64,000 bases of DNA, from contig CM052361.1 of the NCBI GenBank assembly GCA_028551475.1, forward strand, positions 25,123,491 through 25,187,490, in the 5' to 3' direction. Position numbers and translations under genes: made by a program. Source of the DNA: Casuarina equisetifolia (taxonomy: Eukaryota > Streptophyta > Magnoliopsida > Fagales > Casuarinaceae). Of the stretch, positions 12,301 to 23,063 are shown piece after piece. The notes under the pieces were generated by a model, which did not search any database, was not told the DNA's origin, and saw nothing but the letters and a program-made list of their open reading frames with translations. Each line of letters begins with the position of its first letter. Position 1 is the stretch's first letter.

Positions 12301-13015
12301 ATTGGTGTACCTACAGCATCCCTTGTAAGCTTTAATATTTTAATAACGTGAGAACTTTTTGAGCGTTACCCTGCTCATTAGTGATACTAATTGTTGGTGT
12401 CCGTTTTGAGGCTTTTCCTTTTTTCTTTTTCTTGTCTTGGGGCCTTTTGGGTTAGGGAAACATGCTTTCTATCTTCTTCATTTTTATATTTTTAGTGGCC
12501 TTTCTACAAGTTTACGTTATCAATCTTTTGATTGTCATGCAGTGCACTCCAGTCTTCATTGGCATATCACGCAGGGATTTGAACGTCAGACCAGCTGCAT
12601 TTTTCTTCATCAAGTGCAGTCTAGAGTCAAAAGAAATTCAACATTTGTATTTGAATGCACAAGATGGCTTTGAGTCAACTCAACTCCATGCAGTTTCCAT
12701 GGTTAGTTTAAAGCCCATTTTCCATAGAACTAATATACTTCACCTTGTAGGCGATCAAGCACATTAACTATATGATGTTTATTGGAAATAGTGAGAGATT
12801 TACTGATTAAAAGAAAGTACCTTAACCTGGAGTAACGGTTTCTTGCTTTGTACGTTATGGTGTATGATTAAATAATTTCACTATTTTGTCTCTATTAAGA
12901 CACCCATTTTCCTTATCAGACTGATTTGGAGAATATGACATCAAACATGCCTGGCTGCCATCAAGGTGGATTTGCCCTCTACAAGTTGATGGTAGAAGAT
13001 CTGAAGATTACTTGA
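9381..13015 (+). CDS. NUDT9: Nudix hydrolase 9 homologue (nucleoside-diphosphate-sugar pyrophosphatase)
   Basis: Nine exons give a 306-residue protein: 9381-9479, 9581-9655, 10034-10090, 10369-10451, 11385-11443, 11797-11945, 12181-12324, 12543-12701, 12920-13015. All junctions are GT-AG and frame-consistent. The protein matches plant Nudix hydrolase 9 (about 310 residues), related to animal NUDT22. The core REVVEEIGV of the Nudix box, which supplies metal-binding glutamates, is at residues 209-217. The upstream FPGGHPE segment (about 167-174) is separated from it by some 35 residues, so the box is longer than the canonical 23 residues. Arabidopsis NUDX9 has been described as a GDP-mannose pyrophosphohydrolase and NUDT22 acts on UDP-sugars; the substrate here is inferred. 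No targeting peptide is evident, so it is probably cytosolic. The start ATG was chosen because exon 1 begins MARVAGS and upstream in-frame codons lack an ATG. Confidence 0.9.
10453..10496 (+). repeat. CT-then-GT microsatellite in Nudix intron 4
   Basis: A run of CT dinucleotides begins at the exon 4 donor (the GT at 10452-10453 opens the run) and is followed by a (GT)n tract at about 10480-10494. Length variation here could affect splice-site strength because the repeat abuts the donor. Confidence 0.7.
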
Positions 13016-16000
13016 TGAAAGTTCATGACTACAGATCAATTGAAGTGATCAGCCTGTGGTGCCACAGTAGCTTTTCAGCAGCATTTCTTTGGCTTTGATG
13101 TCTATTTTTATTACTCCCTCCAAAATATAGAATAATCTGAAATTTCTTGCTTTTATCTACACAAAACAAAGATTTGATGATGCCCAAGATCAGGCCACTG
13201 ATGTCTGGGTACTTACTGATATACACAGTCCAACCAAGGGTTTAGAGACTCCATGGTTGACAATAGATAAAATTCAATAAAGATCTCTTGCTGTACGTGC
13301 ATATATGGTTTTGTTTTTGAATCAATTGCAAAGTTAACACTCCATCGCACACATCCTAATAAACAAAAACATTTCAAGTTTCTGGTCTTCCCCTCTTGGA
13401 CATGAATATCAATGATTAAGTTAGTTGCTTTCTTTTGAAGCTAGTTACAAAACATTTAAGAGTCACTTTTGACCTTTAGATCATATTGTTCACTTGATCA
13501 ATGATTTATATATCATAGATACTTTATCTTGTTTTGTGTGAAATTTGGTAAAAGGTTAGTCTGTTAGAGCAGAAATTGTATTAGGATATGCATTGTATGC
13601 TCGAGCTTGGAGATCCTGTAGCACATACGCCTGCACTGCTGCAACAATTTATCTTGCTCGAAAACACACTAATGGCCAATTTCACTACGTGATAATTGTT
13701 TATAAAAATGTTGAATCGCTGTCATTTTGCTTGGCATTGATCATGAAAAATCAAGCTAGGGAGAGTTACTACTTTTGCCATGGCAGGTATCTTCTTTGGG
13801 ACCAAGATGAACCAAGTCATGTTCTTTGTACAGTCAGTAACTGGTTTCAGTTTTTCAGGGAGCACCTTTGGCGTTGAATTAGTCTCTTTTCAAATTTACA
13901 AATTTCACCTACCCCCACAAAAGTTTATAGTAATGTCATTTTCTTACCTAGTTTGGTAGATGATTTGAATGGAATGAAAATTCTCCTTTTAGCTTTCTCG
14001 GATTGTTGATTAATCAGTGAGTTGGTACATCACAGGTTTGGCATGAAGAAAGGATTGTTTGCTTCTGTTGATTGGTTCTTTTGGCATGAAAAGGGGATTG
14101 TTGTTCTGTTGGTGGGTTGGTAGATGTCTTTAGCGATAGCATTTATCAAATGTAGTCATACACGAAATGAGGAAATCAAACTCTTATCTGCTTGGTCAAA
14201 TTTCATTGCCATTGTAGGCCTGCGTTATCAGACAATCTTCTTAAGATTGTCAAGGACAGTAGCATTGAATTCCATGTATGAAAAGGTAACAATAATTGAC
14301 TTTGACTGATCGAAAAGGACAGATCTAATCAATCACATGCAGTTGGGATGGCCTTGTTTAATTTTTGGAAATTCCACTCAACAAACCAGAGATCAATTTA
14401 GTCTTTATTGAACTGATCTGTCCAGAGGTTAACAAGGTCTTAATCAAGGACTTTGTTTGCAAACAATATATTTAGATATCCATGGAATGTTTTATATATA
14501 AACGAAGGATTTGTCTTTCTCCTTTCAAATCAATTTTTAGAAGAAAATAAGAAACTTTTCTAGTAATATTTAATGGGATTGGAACTACTTCTTGAACTGT
14601 AATCTGTCTAACTTATGCAGCCTACCTTATGGTAAAAGTGATGGTAAGAATATGAGGGTGATTACTGTACAATGTAATTACACCACAGTGAAATTCACAG
14701 GGTACTTGCACTGTCGCACAAGGCTCTTTAAGGCCTTGGCTCCTTTATTTTCTAGTGGAACCCGAGACAATTGTACTGCAACTCCACAGTATTTTTTTCA
14801 ACCATTGAAGTTCGTGTTCACCTACAGAATTTTGACATGCGGATCAGGTTTCCTTTTTCCAAAGACCTTCTCTTACAATCTTTTGTACAGGGGGGCCTTC
14901 TTTTTTTTAACTAATTACTAAGTTAGTAATTTGTTAACAGCTCTTTCTACTTTATAACAACTTGATTGTAAATATTAAAGTTTTCTTATATTTGTCGTTA
15001 AGAAATAAAAACACCAAAACACATAATAGTCATATCAAATTAAGGTCATGGGGCTATTGTGACCTAAGACCAAAGAGGTTCCAAATTTGACACTTTTTGA
15101 TCTTCGTATTGGCAACACTAATCTACATATCGATGCTGTATGATAAAGATCGATGGATATGACTTTAAGCAGAAACAAAAGTATGAACATGACATGTGAC
15201 TGGAAAGTCCAGTCTTTTTGCTGAACTAACTCCTGACCTTTCATCATACTTTATTCTTTTCCTTTTACCGACTATGTTGTCCTTATAATGATGTCTTGTT
15301 GGATGGAACAAACGTTTTGGGTGTGTCATGAAATAGGAGCTGAAAAACAATGGTGCTGTTCCTTTTTCGAGTGTATCTCCCCAAATCAATAGGACAAACA
15401 AATTGTTTCCCTCATTTCGGGGTGGCACTTTTTCCAGTAGTTTGAGACTTTAGGAGTCAATTTTGTGCTGCTAAATTAGTGCTTTGCACTAATGGTGCTG
15501 GGTGAGTTGTTTACCATCATGGCTGTGGTTAAAGCCTCACTGAAGTTCAGAATATTATGAAAAAGTTCGAGAAAATGGGTTTAGGCTGCAACGCATACGC
15601 TATATGGAAAGTAGTTGCTTTACCATCATGGTTGTGGGTCTGTCTTAATCTTTTATTGCCTTAAGTTGCACGTTAGAGCCTAACAAAAGTTCAGAATATT
15701 CTCCAAAGTTTAATGAAATGGGTTTAAGCAGCACCCAAGAGACATATATAAGCTAAAGATAGTGGTTGTCTAAGATTCTATGACGCTATTATTGTCCTAA
15801 AAACAATTCTTATTAATATGACAATACCTTTAGTTCAACACACTCAATGGCAATGTTAGGACAACAAATATTTGGTTTAGTTGAAAGTAGATGTTGTCTA
15901 AAAACTTTTAATTTTAAATTTGATACTAAATACATGTGCGGTGTGTCTTTAAAAAAAATGAAATAATAATATTCATAGATTTACTACCCATTCATACACA

Positions 16001-18860
16001 AACGAACCATTAAGTTCAATAGTCTTATACACCAATATTTTAATTTATATTTTTTTTTGATATGTTCAAGTGTCTTCTCTTTTAATGATTTATTTCAAAG
16101 TAAAAAAATGAGCCATTTTTTATGTGATATCAAAACATAAGTTCAAGTATGACATATTAACGTATTCTTAACATACTAATCCTTGCAAAGGTAATATCTT
16201 AACTTCTTTTTTTCTTTATTTATATATATATTGAAGTATATCTTTTTCTTAACTCATTCGAAAAAAGTAAGATTCTCCCTGGCCTTATAAAAGGAGATGG
16301 AAAGACGTAGACACTTTGGCATCACTTGTGGCCATCAAGTGACGTGCCTTTCAAAAACTGCTCATACACCCATTTGTCTCCCTTCACGCGTTGATAAGTC
16401 TTGCTGACAGGGAAAGCAATCCTGCTCTCCGAGTCAATGGTCAGATTAATCACAGTCAATGAACCTTTCACTTTCAAAAACAAGTTTTGAGTGTCCTTTT
16501 CTTTGTCATGGAATCAATTATTTTATCTTCCTTTGATCGACAGCATCATCGGAGCAGCATTCTCTGTGCAGTGATCATCGCAGAGACAAATGAGGGACCT
16601 GCTTTCACATGCACAACACTGGTTTTATATTCACTCAAAACAATTAAACAACCCTTCAATTATCATCCCAAGGCTTTTTGGCATTTCATTTTCGATCCTT
16701 GAGCAGCTGCACCCCATGTGGGTTAGGCATATAAGGAACAAGATACCTGTATTATTCTAATTTTTATTAAACTTAAATAATCTCATTTTCATCACTTTAG
16801 GATATTATGCATATGTTAGATACCCATGTCACATTGTTTAAACTCTTTCAACAACTTTCATCAAGCTCTACAATTCTTCCGTCAACCTGTTGGTAGCAGG
16901 ATTCTAACCATGTGATCTACTTTAATACACTTTGGTAAGACCCTCAAATATATAATCATTACACTAAAAGGAATTGTTATTAATAAAGTTCTTATGACAT
17001 TTATTAACCCATTTCTATAACAGCGCTCACAAGCTTATTAGTCACTTAACTCTCTCTACCAAGCCCAACAATATATTTTTACTTGTATTTCTACTTATGT
17101 TCTATCATTCTTATGAAATTGTGTATAATGAAATAAAGAGAGTGAATATGCATTTTATTTATAACGAAGTATATTTCTAAGTAGGGTTAAGAAATGTGCT
17201 TTGTGTGATCAAGATCTAGGGTCTAGAAAGGCCTTCCTAGAAGTTCTAGAACATGATCTGACGAGTGTAAAGTTTAAAGACAAGCAATCAGATAACACCT
17301 TGACTGATTACTAAATTAGTGCAGCCTTTTACGCTTCCTTCGCGACGAAGTTCTTGCTTTTAGGGTGTCTTGAGAATCTACTGTTTATGCTAGCGTTATT
17401 GGATGCGGTACTCAAGAGATTATTATGTCTGGACTTTAAGATCTTCATCATTCATTCACTATTTTTGTCTGTGGTCAGATCTCCAGCGTTTGTCATACTT
17501 TTTGACATGAAGTTCACACCACTTTATCTCAAAATATGATAATGTAATGATAGAAGTGTAAGATACAAATAACCATATTTAAGGATGAAATAATAAATTT
17601 ATCAATTAAGGTTTTTCTCATATTTCATATGAAAAGCATGGATATGTGTATGATTTAATAAGTCATTACAATGATTGAGGTAAATATGATTCATTAATAG
17701 ATAAAAATCTCAAATTACTCTATAGGTAGAAAGAGTATTTTTTTTCTCAAATACATAATCTAGTATTCTTTTATATTTGTTGTTACTTTGAGATATCATC
17801 TTTGTTAGAAGGCTTAAAGATCTAACCTAAAAATTAATTTAAAAATTAGGAGGTTTTTCTTTCATTTAAGAAGTATTTTATAAATTTTTTGTTATGATGA
17901 GTCTCATTCTATAGATACTTCTATGTCTTAAATATTATTAAACTCAAATTTACATAATGTAAAATAGATTTAGCCTTAATTCTAATACTAAGTTAAAAGG
18001 TTTAATAATTTAATTCAAAAACTAACTCAAAAGTTAAAGAAATCTTGATTCTCTTCCAAATGGTCTTGATCCAGCATATCTTAGTATTGTGTGCCAAAAA
18101 CATGTAAAAACCTGGTTTGTTTGCATATTTGGTATTTTGTTTCTTCCTTGTTTCCTTTTTTCTCCTCATGAATTATATCGTTATCAGCATTAGCATTAAG
18201 AAGTTTCAATTTGACTCCTTGTGTGAAAGGGATCCTTTGTCTTCTCTAGTGAGGCTTCCTATGTTAAAATTTGTGGATAACGATTGATAAGTCAAACTTA
18301 CAATAATTGATGTAAGGAAAGATTCTTTTTTGCTTTTTCATCCAACTATTTCATCAAGTTGCTGTAATAGTTTTGCAATTAGGGTTGTTGATCAAACTTT
18401 TATATATGTCAGCAACTTGCACAGTTAATTAAAAATTAATGTAGGATCAATCATGACAATATCTAAGAATGTTGATCTCGTAAAAAGGATTAACTAAGAT
18501 ATAGTAATGTTGAAGAATTCATCATCATTATTTAACGATAAGATATAACCTCTATTATATACCAATCTCACCGATCTAATACCAACAACAATAGCAAATC
18601 GAAAAATTCAAAAAAAATATGATGATGATTATGTTAATGATAATATGTTTGGAGAATAATGAAAACCAAACTAATACATGTTGATAAAATAAAAAAATAA
18701 AAAAATAAAATCTAGATTCTGAGAAAGATATAGTTAGCTGAAATTTAAGTAACATCCTCGGATCAGGAAAAAAAAAAACAATATTCCCTGTCCGAAAATT
18801 ATGGCAATCTTGCTAGTTTTGGTCGTTAGGTTTTGATATAACTACTTCTATATTTCCGTA
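13016..18860. other. Intergenic DNA between the Nudix gene and the GC-rich island
   Basis: About 5.8 kb without a supported gene. The first few hundred bases are probably the Nudix 3' UTR. A 43-bp tandem duplication (unit starting TTTGGCATGAA) lies at 14037-14122. Two diverged ~110-bp direct repeats sharing TTTACCATCATGG and AGTTCAGAATATT lie at about 15508 and 15617. A TATAAAA at 16286-16292 precedes a short hairpin and a short frame at 16487-16702, without a recognisable product. The remainder is AT-rich DNA. Confidence 0.45.
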
Positions 18861-18875
18861 TCTGTTAAATTTGGA

Positions 18876-19190
18876 TAAAACCCCGCACGTGCTACAGTGT
18901 CTGTCGGGCATCGATTCGTATGTACAGACAGAGCGCGTGCAGCACGCTCCGACTGGGAATATACCGGAAGCCAGTGCGCCTCTTGTGGCATGGGGCCCAG
19001 CAATCCCTCAAAAACTTAATCGAGGTTTTTGTCCCGATTGAGTGGGCCACGTGGTTACACGAAACTTGCAGGGGTCCGTCCAAAAAGCACTCGCGGTCTA
19101 CCCGCGTGGACCCCAGACACCCAGCCGCCCTTTCCTGTTCGTCGGATAGCGCTTTTGTATGCACTAATTGCACGCTCCAAAGACTTTAAT
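18876..19190. other. GC-rich island with two CACGTG G-box cores
   Basis: Roughly 300 bases are visibly GC- and CpG-rich in the middle of very AT-rich DNA. CACGTG cores occur near 18887 and within GCCACGTGG near 19047; a near-palindrome (GAGCGCGTGC then GCACGCTC) lies near 18932-18951. Both strands are open over ~90 codons, which is expected of GC-rich sequence. No known protein, organellar gene or RNA is recognised. It may be a promoter relic, the end of a DNA transposon or transferred DNA; only its composition is certain. Confidence 0.5.
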
Positions 19191-19861
19191 ATTAGACTCG
19201 CCTCCATAAAAATCCATCCCAAAAACACTAAAATAATTCTTACTTAACCATCCTTAGACCAAGTTAAAGTTGTTTTACAAATGCACTAAGCAAAAATCGT
19301 ATTAAATTCTTATAATAGAAAGATAATGATTATTGGTTGTTGTCTAAATATAAAAAAATATCAATCTAAAAATTATTGAGCATTGTTTAATTATTGTTTA
19401 AGAACATAAAAAAGATACGTTTTCTCTTTAAAAATGATTTATAACAAATGTTGCCATTTTCATATACAAGCAATACTCGAACAAATTTTAAATAATATAT
19501 AATATTGTTTCAAACACATTTTTTCATTCCAAACATGAAGATACCACATCTTGATAGTATTAGGAAAATGATATTAACATGAAATCAAATCATCTTATAT
19601 TTATATTATGGTTTTATTTTTATTGATGTATCATTATTGTAAACTTATAGAGAACCTCTTCTCTCCTTGTAGCCATTTGTTTTTACTTATATAATCAATG
19701 AGTTTTTCTTCTAGTTTACAAGCAGGACATCAAATCTTTACATGAAAAAAAAAAATCAAGCTTTCTTGTACATATAAAGACCTATTCTCATGGGTTTTAT
19801 TGTGGCTAAAGGAGCTTGAGGGTGACAAAAAGTCAAGGGTTGAGTTTTTTGGGTTTATTTT

Positions 19862-20118
19862 TGTTGGAGTGTTGAAATATCTAATCCCACATTGGATAAG
19901 GTGACAGAAGAACTTGGTCTTATAAGCTTCCGCTAATAACCCACTATTACACAATTTTGTATTTTAGTTGGGCTTGTTAGTTTCTAAAATAGTATCATAG
20001 CCGACCTTGTGATCTGCTCACCGTACCCAACGTGAGACTACGGGGAGTGTTAGAGTGTTGAAATATCCAGTCCCACATTGAGTAAGGCAACAGGAAAATT
20101 TGTCACAGTTCTGTGTTT
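19862..20118 (+). mobile_element. TRIM-like miniature LTR retroelement
   Basis: Two direct repeats begin TGTTGGAGTGTTGAAATATC (19862) and TGTTAGAGTGTTGAAATATC (20048), each followed by a CCCACATTG block. Directly after the first repeat is TAGTATCATAGCC (from 19990), a close match to the Met-tRNA primer site TGGTATCAGAGCC. Directly before the second is a purine run ACGGGGAG, as expected for a polypurine tract. The order LTR, primer site, ~55-bp interior, polypurine tract, LTR is that of a terminal-repeat retrotransposon in miniature. The second LTR is shortened by an internal deletion. It encodes no protein, so movement would need enzymes from another element. Confidence 0.75.
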
Positions 20119-21903
20119 TAGTTTGGTCCTTCAATTTTTAAGAATTTTGCTTAACAATACCCCATTCTTAAAAAAAAAAAATTGCTGAATTGACCTAATC
20201 AATAAGGTTTAACTTTAATTAATCACGCTCATAATAACTAGTCTAGCCAAATTTGTCATTATGTTTGAAGACAACATGATCGTCAGAAGTAATTAATTTC
20301 ACTACATAAATTGGTGGAGACCTGTCCGTGATAAACGAGGTCGTCCGCCGTAGAACATTAAATATGACTTCATGATACCATACTGATTTATATACAAACA
20401 AGTAAATAATTCATGTTGTGGTCAAGGTACGACAGCTTAGAAAGGACGATATTATTGTTTGGATTTTTTGGATCGCGAATCGCATTTGTCACAAAAGTTA
20501 AACATTATAATATAATATTAAAATTTGAATTCAAAAAGACATTATTTTTATTCAGCAAGTATCTAGTTTAAGTTAGACTTCTTATAAGATAGTCTAAGAC
20601 TTTTTGGTTCCAAACTTAACTTCTTAAGGATGCATGAGTTGTGTGTGAGTTAAAAAAAATCACTTTTAATATACGAAATATGACATAAAGTTTAAAACCT
20701 CTTATTGATTATAAATAAGTATGTTAAGAATAGTGTCATAAAGAGTTTAATATTATTTAAAATGATCAAATATATGAAAAAATGTTCATTACTCTTAAAT
20801 CAACTTTCAAATAAAATTAAGTTTCTAACATGTATCAAAACTTTAAGGTGTTATCGGTCAATAGGCCACTCTTTATTAACTAGTGGATTCAAAGAAGAAA
20901 AGTTTACCCTAAAAAGTAAATTACAAGAATTACGTGTCCCTGATCTTTGGGTAAGGAGAAAAACAATTTCAACCTTGATCATTGATCTACGACTAGGATT
21001 GAGTGCCTTGGTAGGGCCAAAGGTGGACAAGTTGATGTCACTGATTGATGATGATTACACGAAGCTCTGTCCCACTTATATTTATCCGGTGGAAGGGCAA
21101 TTTATTATGCATTGCATGTTACATGTTGTAAGTAGAGTGCTAGTCCACAACACGTTAGAGCGCGTGCAGGGCACTGCGAGTAAATCAGTAACTATAGTAA
21201 AGATATCATGGCTCCTTGATGCTGGGCGCATGGGTCTTACCTCATATAGCAATGCTTCCATTCCTATTATTAACAATGCTATTATTAGTATCAAGTACTT
21301 TGGTTTGAATAAGTAGCCTGATCTCATCTCATATTAATCCAGAAACAAATTTCTGAATTTTCTCATTTTTCGTTTTTTAAGAGATTACATAAATAAAATA
21401 AAAAATTGTTGTTGAATAAACCTTAAATTCGTAAATTTATAATCGAAAAAACATTCTTTTTTTTTGTTATTTTTTCTATAAGATTATATTGTTAACAATG
21501 TTTCTTCCCTATTTTAAAATCATTAGTTACGAGATAGAGACATATTTCCTATAAAAATGATATTGTGTTAAGGTATTAGTAATATAAAATATAGATTCAT
21601 ATTATTCATCATCTAATAAATATGTTAATTTTTAATTAATGACTTTAACTTTTATAAATAGTCTAATTTTCTCTTGTAGAACTAATGATTAAGAAATAAT
21701 GACATTCAACATATAAAATACATATTTATATCAAGATAAAATTACTATAAGTTAACCTATAATAAAATTATATTTTTATGTTAAAAAAAAAAATTTAAAT
21801 AAAAAAATATAATCATATAAAGAAAGTAATAAGTTAAAGTATTAATGGCAAAAGACAATTTTATTTTTATACTAACAATTTATTAAAAAAAATAAAACAT
21901 AAC
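20119..21903. other. AT-rich intergenic DNA with an unrecognised 203-codon frame
   Basis: Very AT-rich. An open frame at 20705-21316 begins at a TTG; its first third is low-complexity Lys/Ile/Leu sequence. The second half (about residues 85-150) is less biased and has a modestly higher GC content, but no family is recognised. It could be a decayed transposon-related frame. No other structure was found. Confidence 0.35.
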
Positions 21904-21990
21904 TTTTTTTTTTTACTCACATATCGAGAAATGAAAATTCAAATCTATACCCTGTGATACTATCGGTTAGAATTTGGCTAAAAGAAAGCA
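21904..21990 (-). mobile_element. Truncated tRNA-derived SINE (copy A)
   Basis: Read on the minus strand, this has a B-box-like block, AT-rich sequence ending GTGAGT, then a poly(A) tail (T run at 21904-21914 on the + strand). It aligns over ~85 bases with the better preserved copy at 62685-62808, including the terminal TTTACTCACA on the + strand and the FGG-like block TTTGGCT. The 5' A-box part is not preserved. Confidence 0.5.
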
Positions 21991-22199
21991 AACATGACCC
22001 TTTTGTATGATCATCTATTGTTTATTAATAAACCAGTAGTTTAATAGTTTGCTATTAATTAGGTACATTTTATTCTTTTAAATATTCTTTTACTTGGGAA
22101 AAAAAAAAGTTGTTCTAGAAAGGGGTAAAAACGTGTCTGCTGGAGAAATAAAAGAGAGCCGGGGCGATTAAAGGGTTGGTCCAGCGAAGGCAGCTCACT

Positions 22200-23063
22200 C
22201 GCGCGTGATTCTGTTATTTCCGTTGTCTTCCTTCGGCGAGCACCACTGGTTGGCCTCGCCCCTGCCTGTATTATTATTCCTTCTCATCTTCGGCTCCCAC
22301 ATTTCCTCAGCCAACGTTGTCATCATCACCATCTTTACAAAAGCTCCTCCCTTTACATTTGGTTCCGCTTCGTCTGTGGCCTCTCTGGGTGTGATTGAGA
22401 TTCACATTACCATTAAAAATGCCTTCATACATGTGGGTTTCATGTTTCTTTTTCTATGCTTGACATGATGCGATTCCTTTCTTGTTCTTTCTTCCTCCCT
22501 GAAAAATAGAAGGTCGGCCTGAATGTTCTCTGGTTTTAATAATGATCCTGAATATCCATTGCAGGGAGTTTTTATGGTCCCATGATGGAGCACAGTAAAG
22601 ACAGCTGCGGTCATCAAACCCAGGTGAGATATGATCGTTTATGACTGTTTTTAGAGCTTTCTTTTCAGTCTTTTTGTGGAAAGCATGAACAGGAAGACGT
22701 TCAAACCGTGTTTTTCTACTGCTCTTAGTGCGGTAGTATTGGGTGCCGGATGTTTTATGGGTCGCTAGGAAGGAGAATGAAATTTGATTGTCCAAGAGAG
22801 AGATTAAGCCTGAATCATTGTTTTGTGCAGATGGAAGTGATCTGGGACGCAGGTGGTGACGGAACCGGACATGGGAGATAGGATTCAAGCCTCAAGGTTT
22901 GCTCTTTCTTCTATTCCAGAATCATCCAAATGGTTTTTCTTTGCTTTGAAGAAAGTATCTTGAATTTAGATTAAGAATGTGGTTTTTGATCTGGGTTTTA
23001 GGAACAAGGAATAAAATACAGACAAGGACTGGCTCAGGAAAGGGGTTTTCTTCGTTGAATCCT
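22200..23063 (+). other. Probable 5' UTR exons of the ankyrin gene
   Basis: Sequence upstream of the ankyrin ATG contains consistent splice sites: an exon at 22565-22623 (acceptor TTGCAG, donor CAG/GTGAGA), one at 22831-22896 (acceptor TTTGTGCAG, donor AAG/GTTTGC), and an acceptor TTTTAG before 23002. Joined, the first two create a 30-residue upstream ORF starting at 22582 and ending TAG at 22879-22881, in frame across the junction. A first leader exon in the CT-rich, GC-higher stretch from about 22200 is likely but its limits are not determined. Confidence 0.5.

Noticed and set aside
16317..16350. Hairpin near GGCATCACTTG / CAAGTGACGTGCC as a microRNA precursor
   Set aside because: The stem is only about 11 pairs with a mismatch, too short for a plant microRNA precursor, and no known microRNA sequence is seen.
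20705..21316. 203-codon open frame as a gene
   Set aside because: It starts at TTG, has a low-complexity Lys/Ile/Leu first third, no known family and no splice-compatible neighbours.
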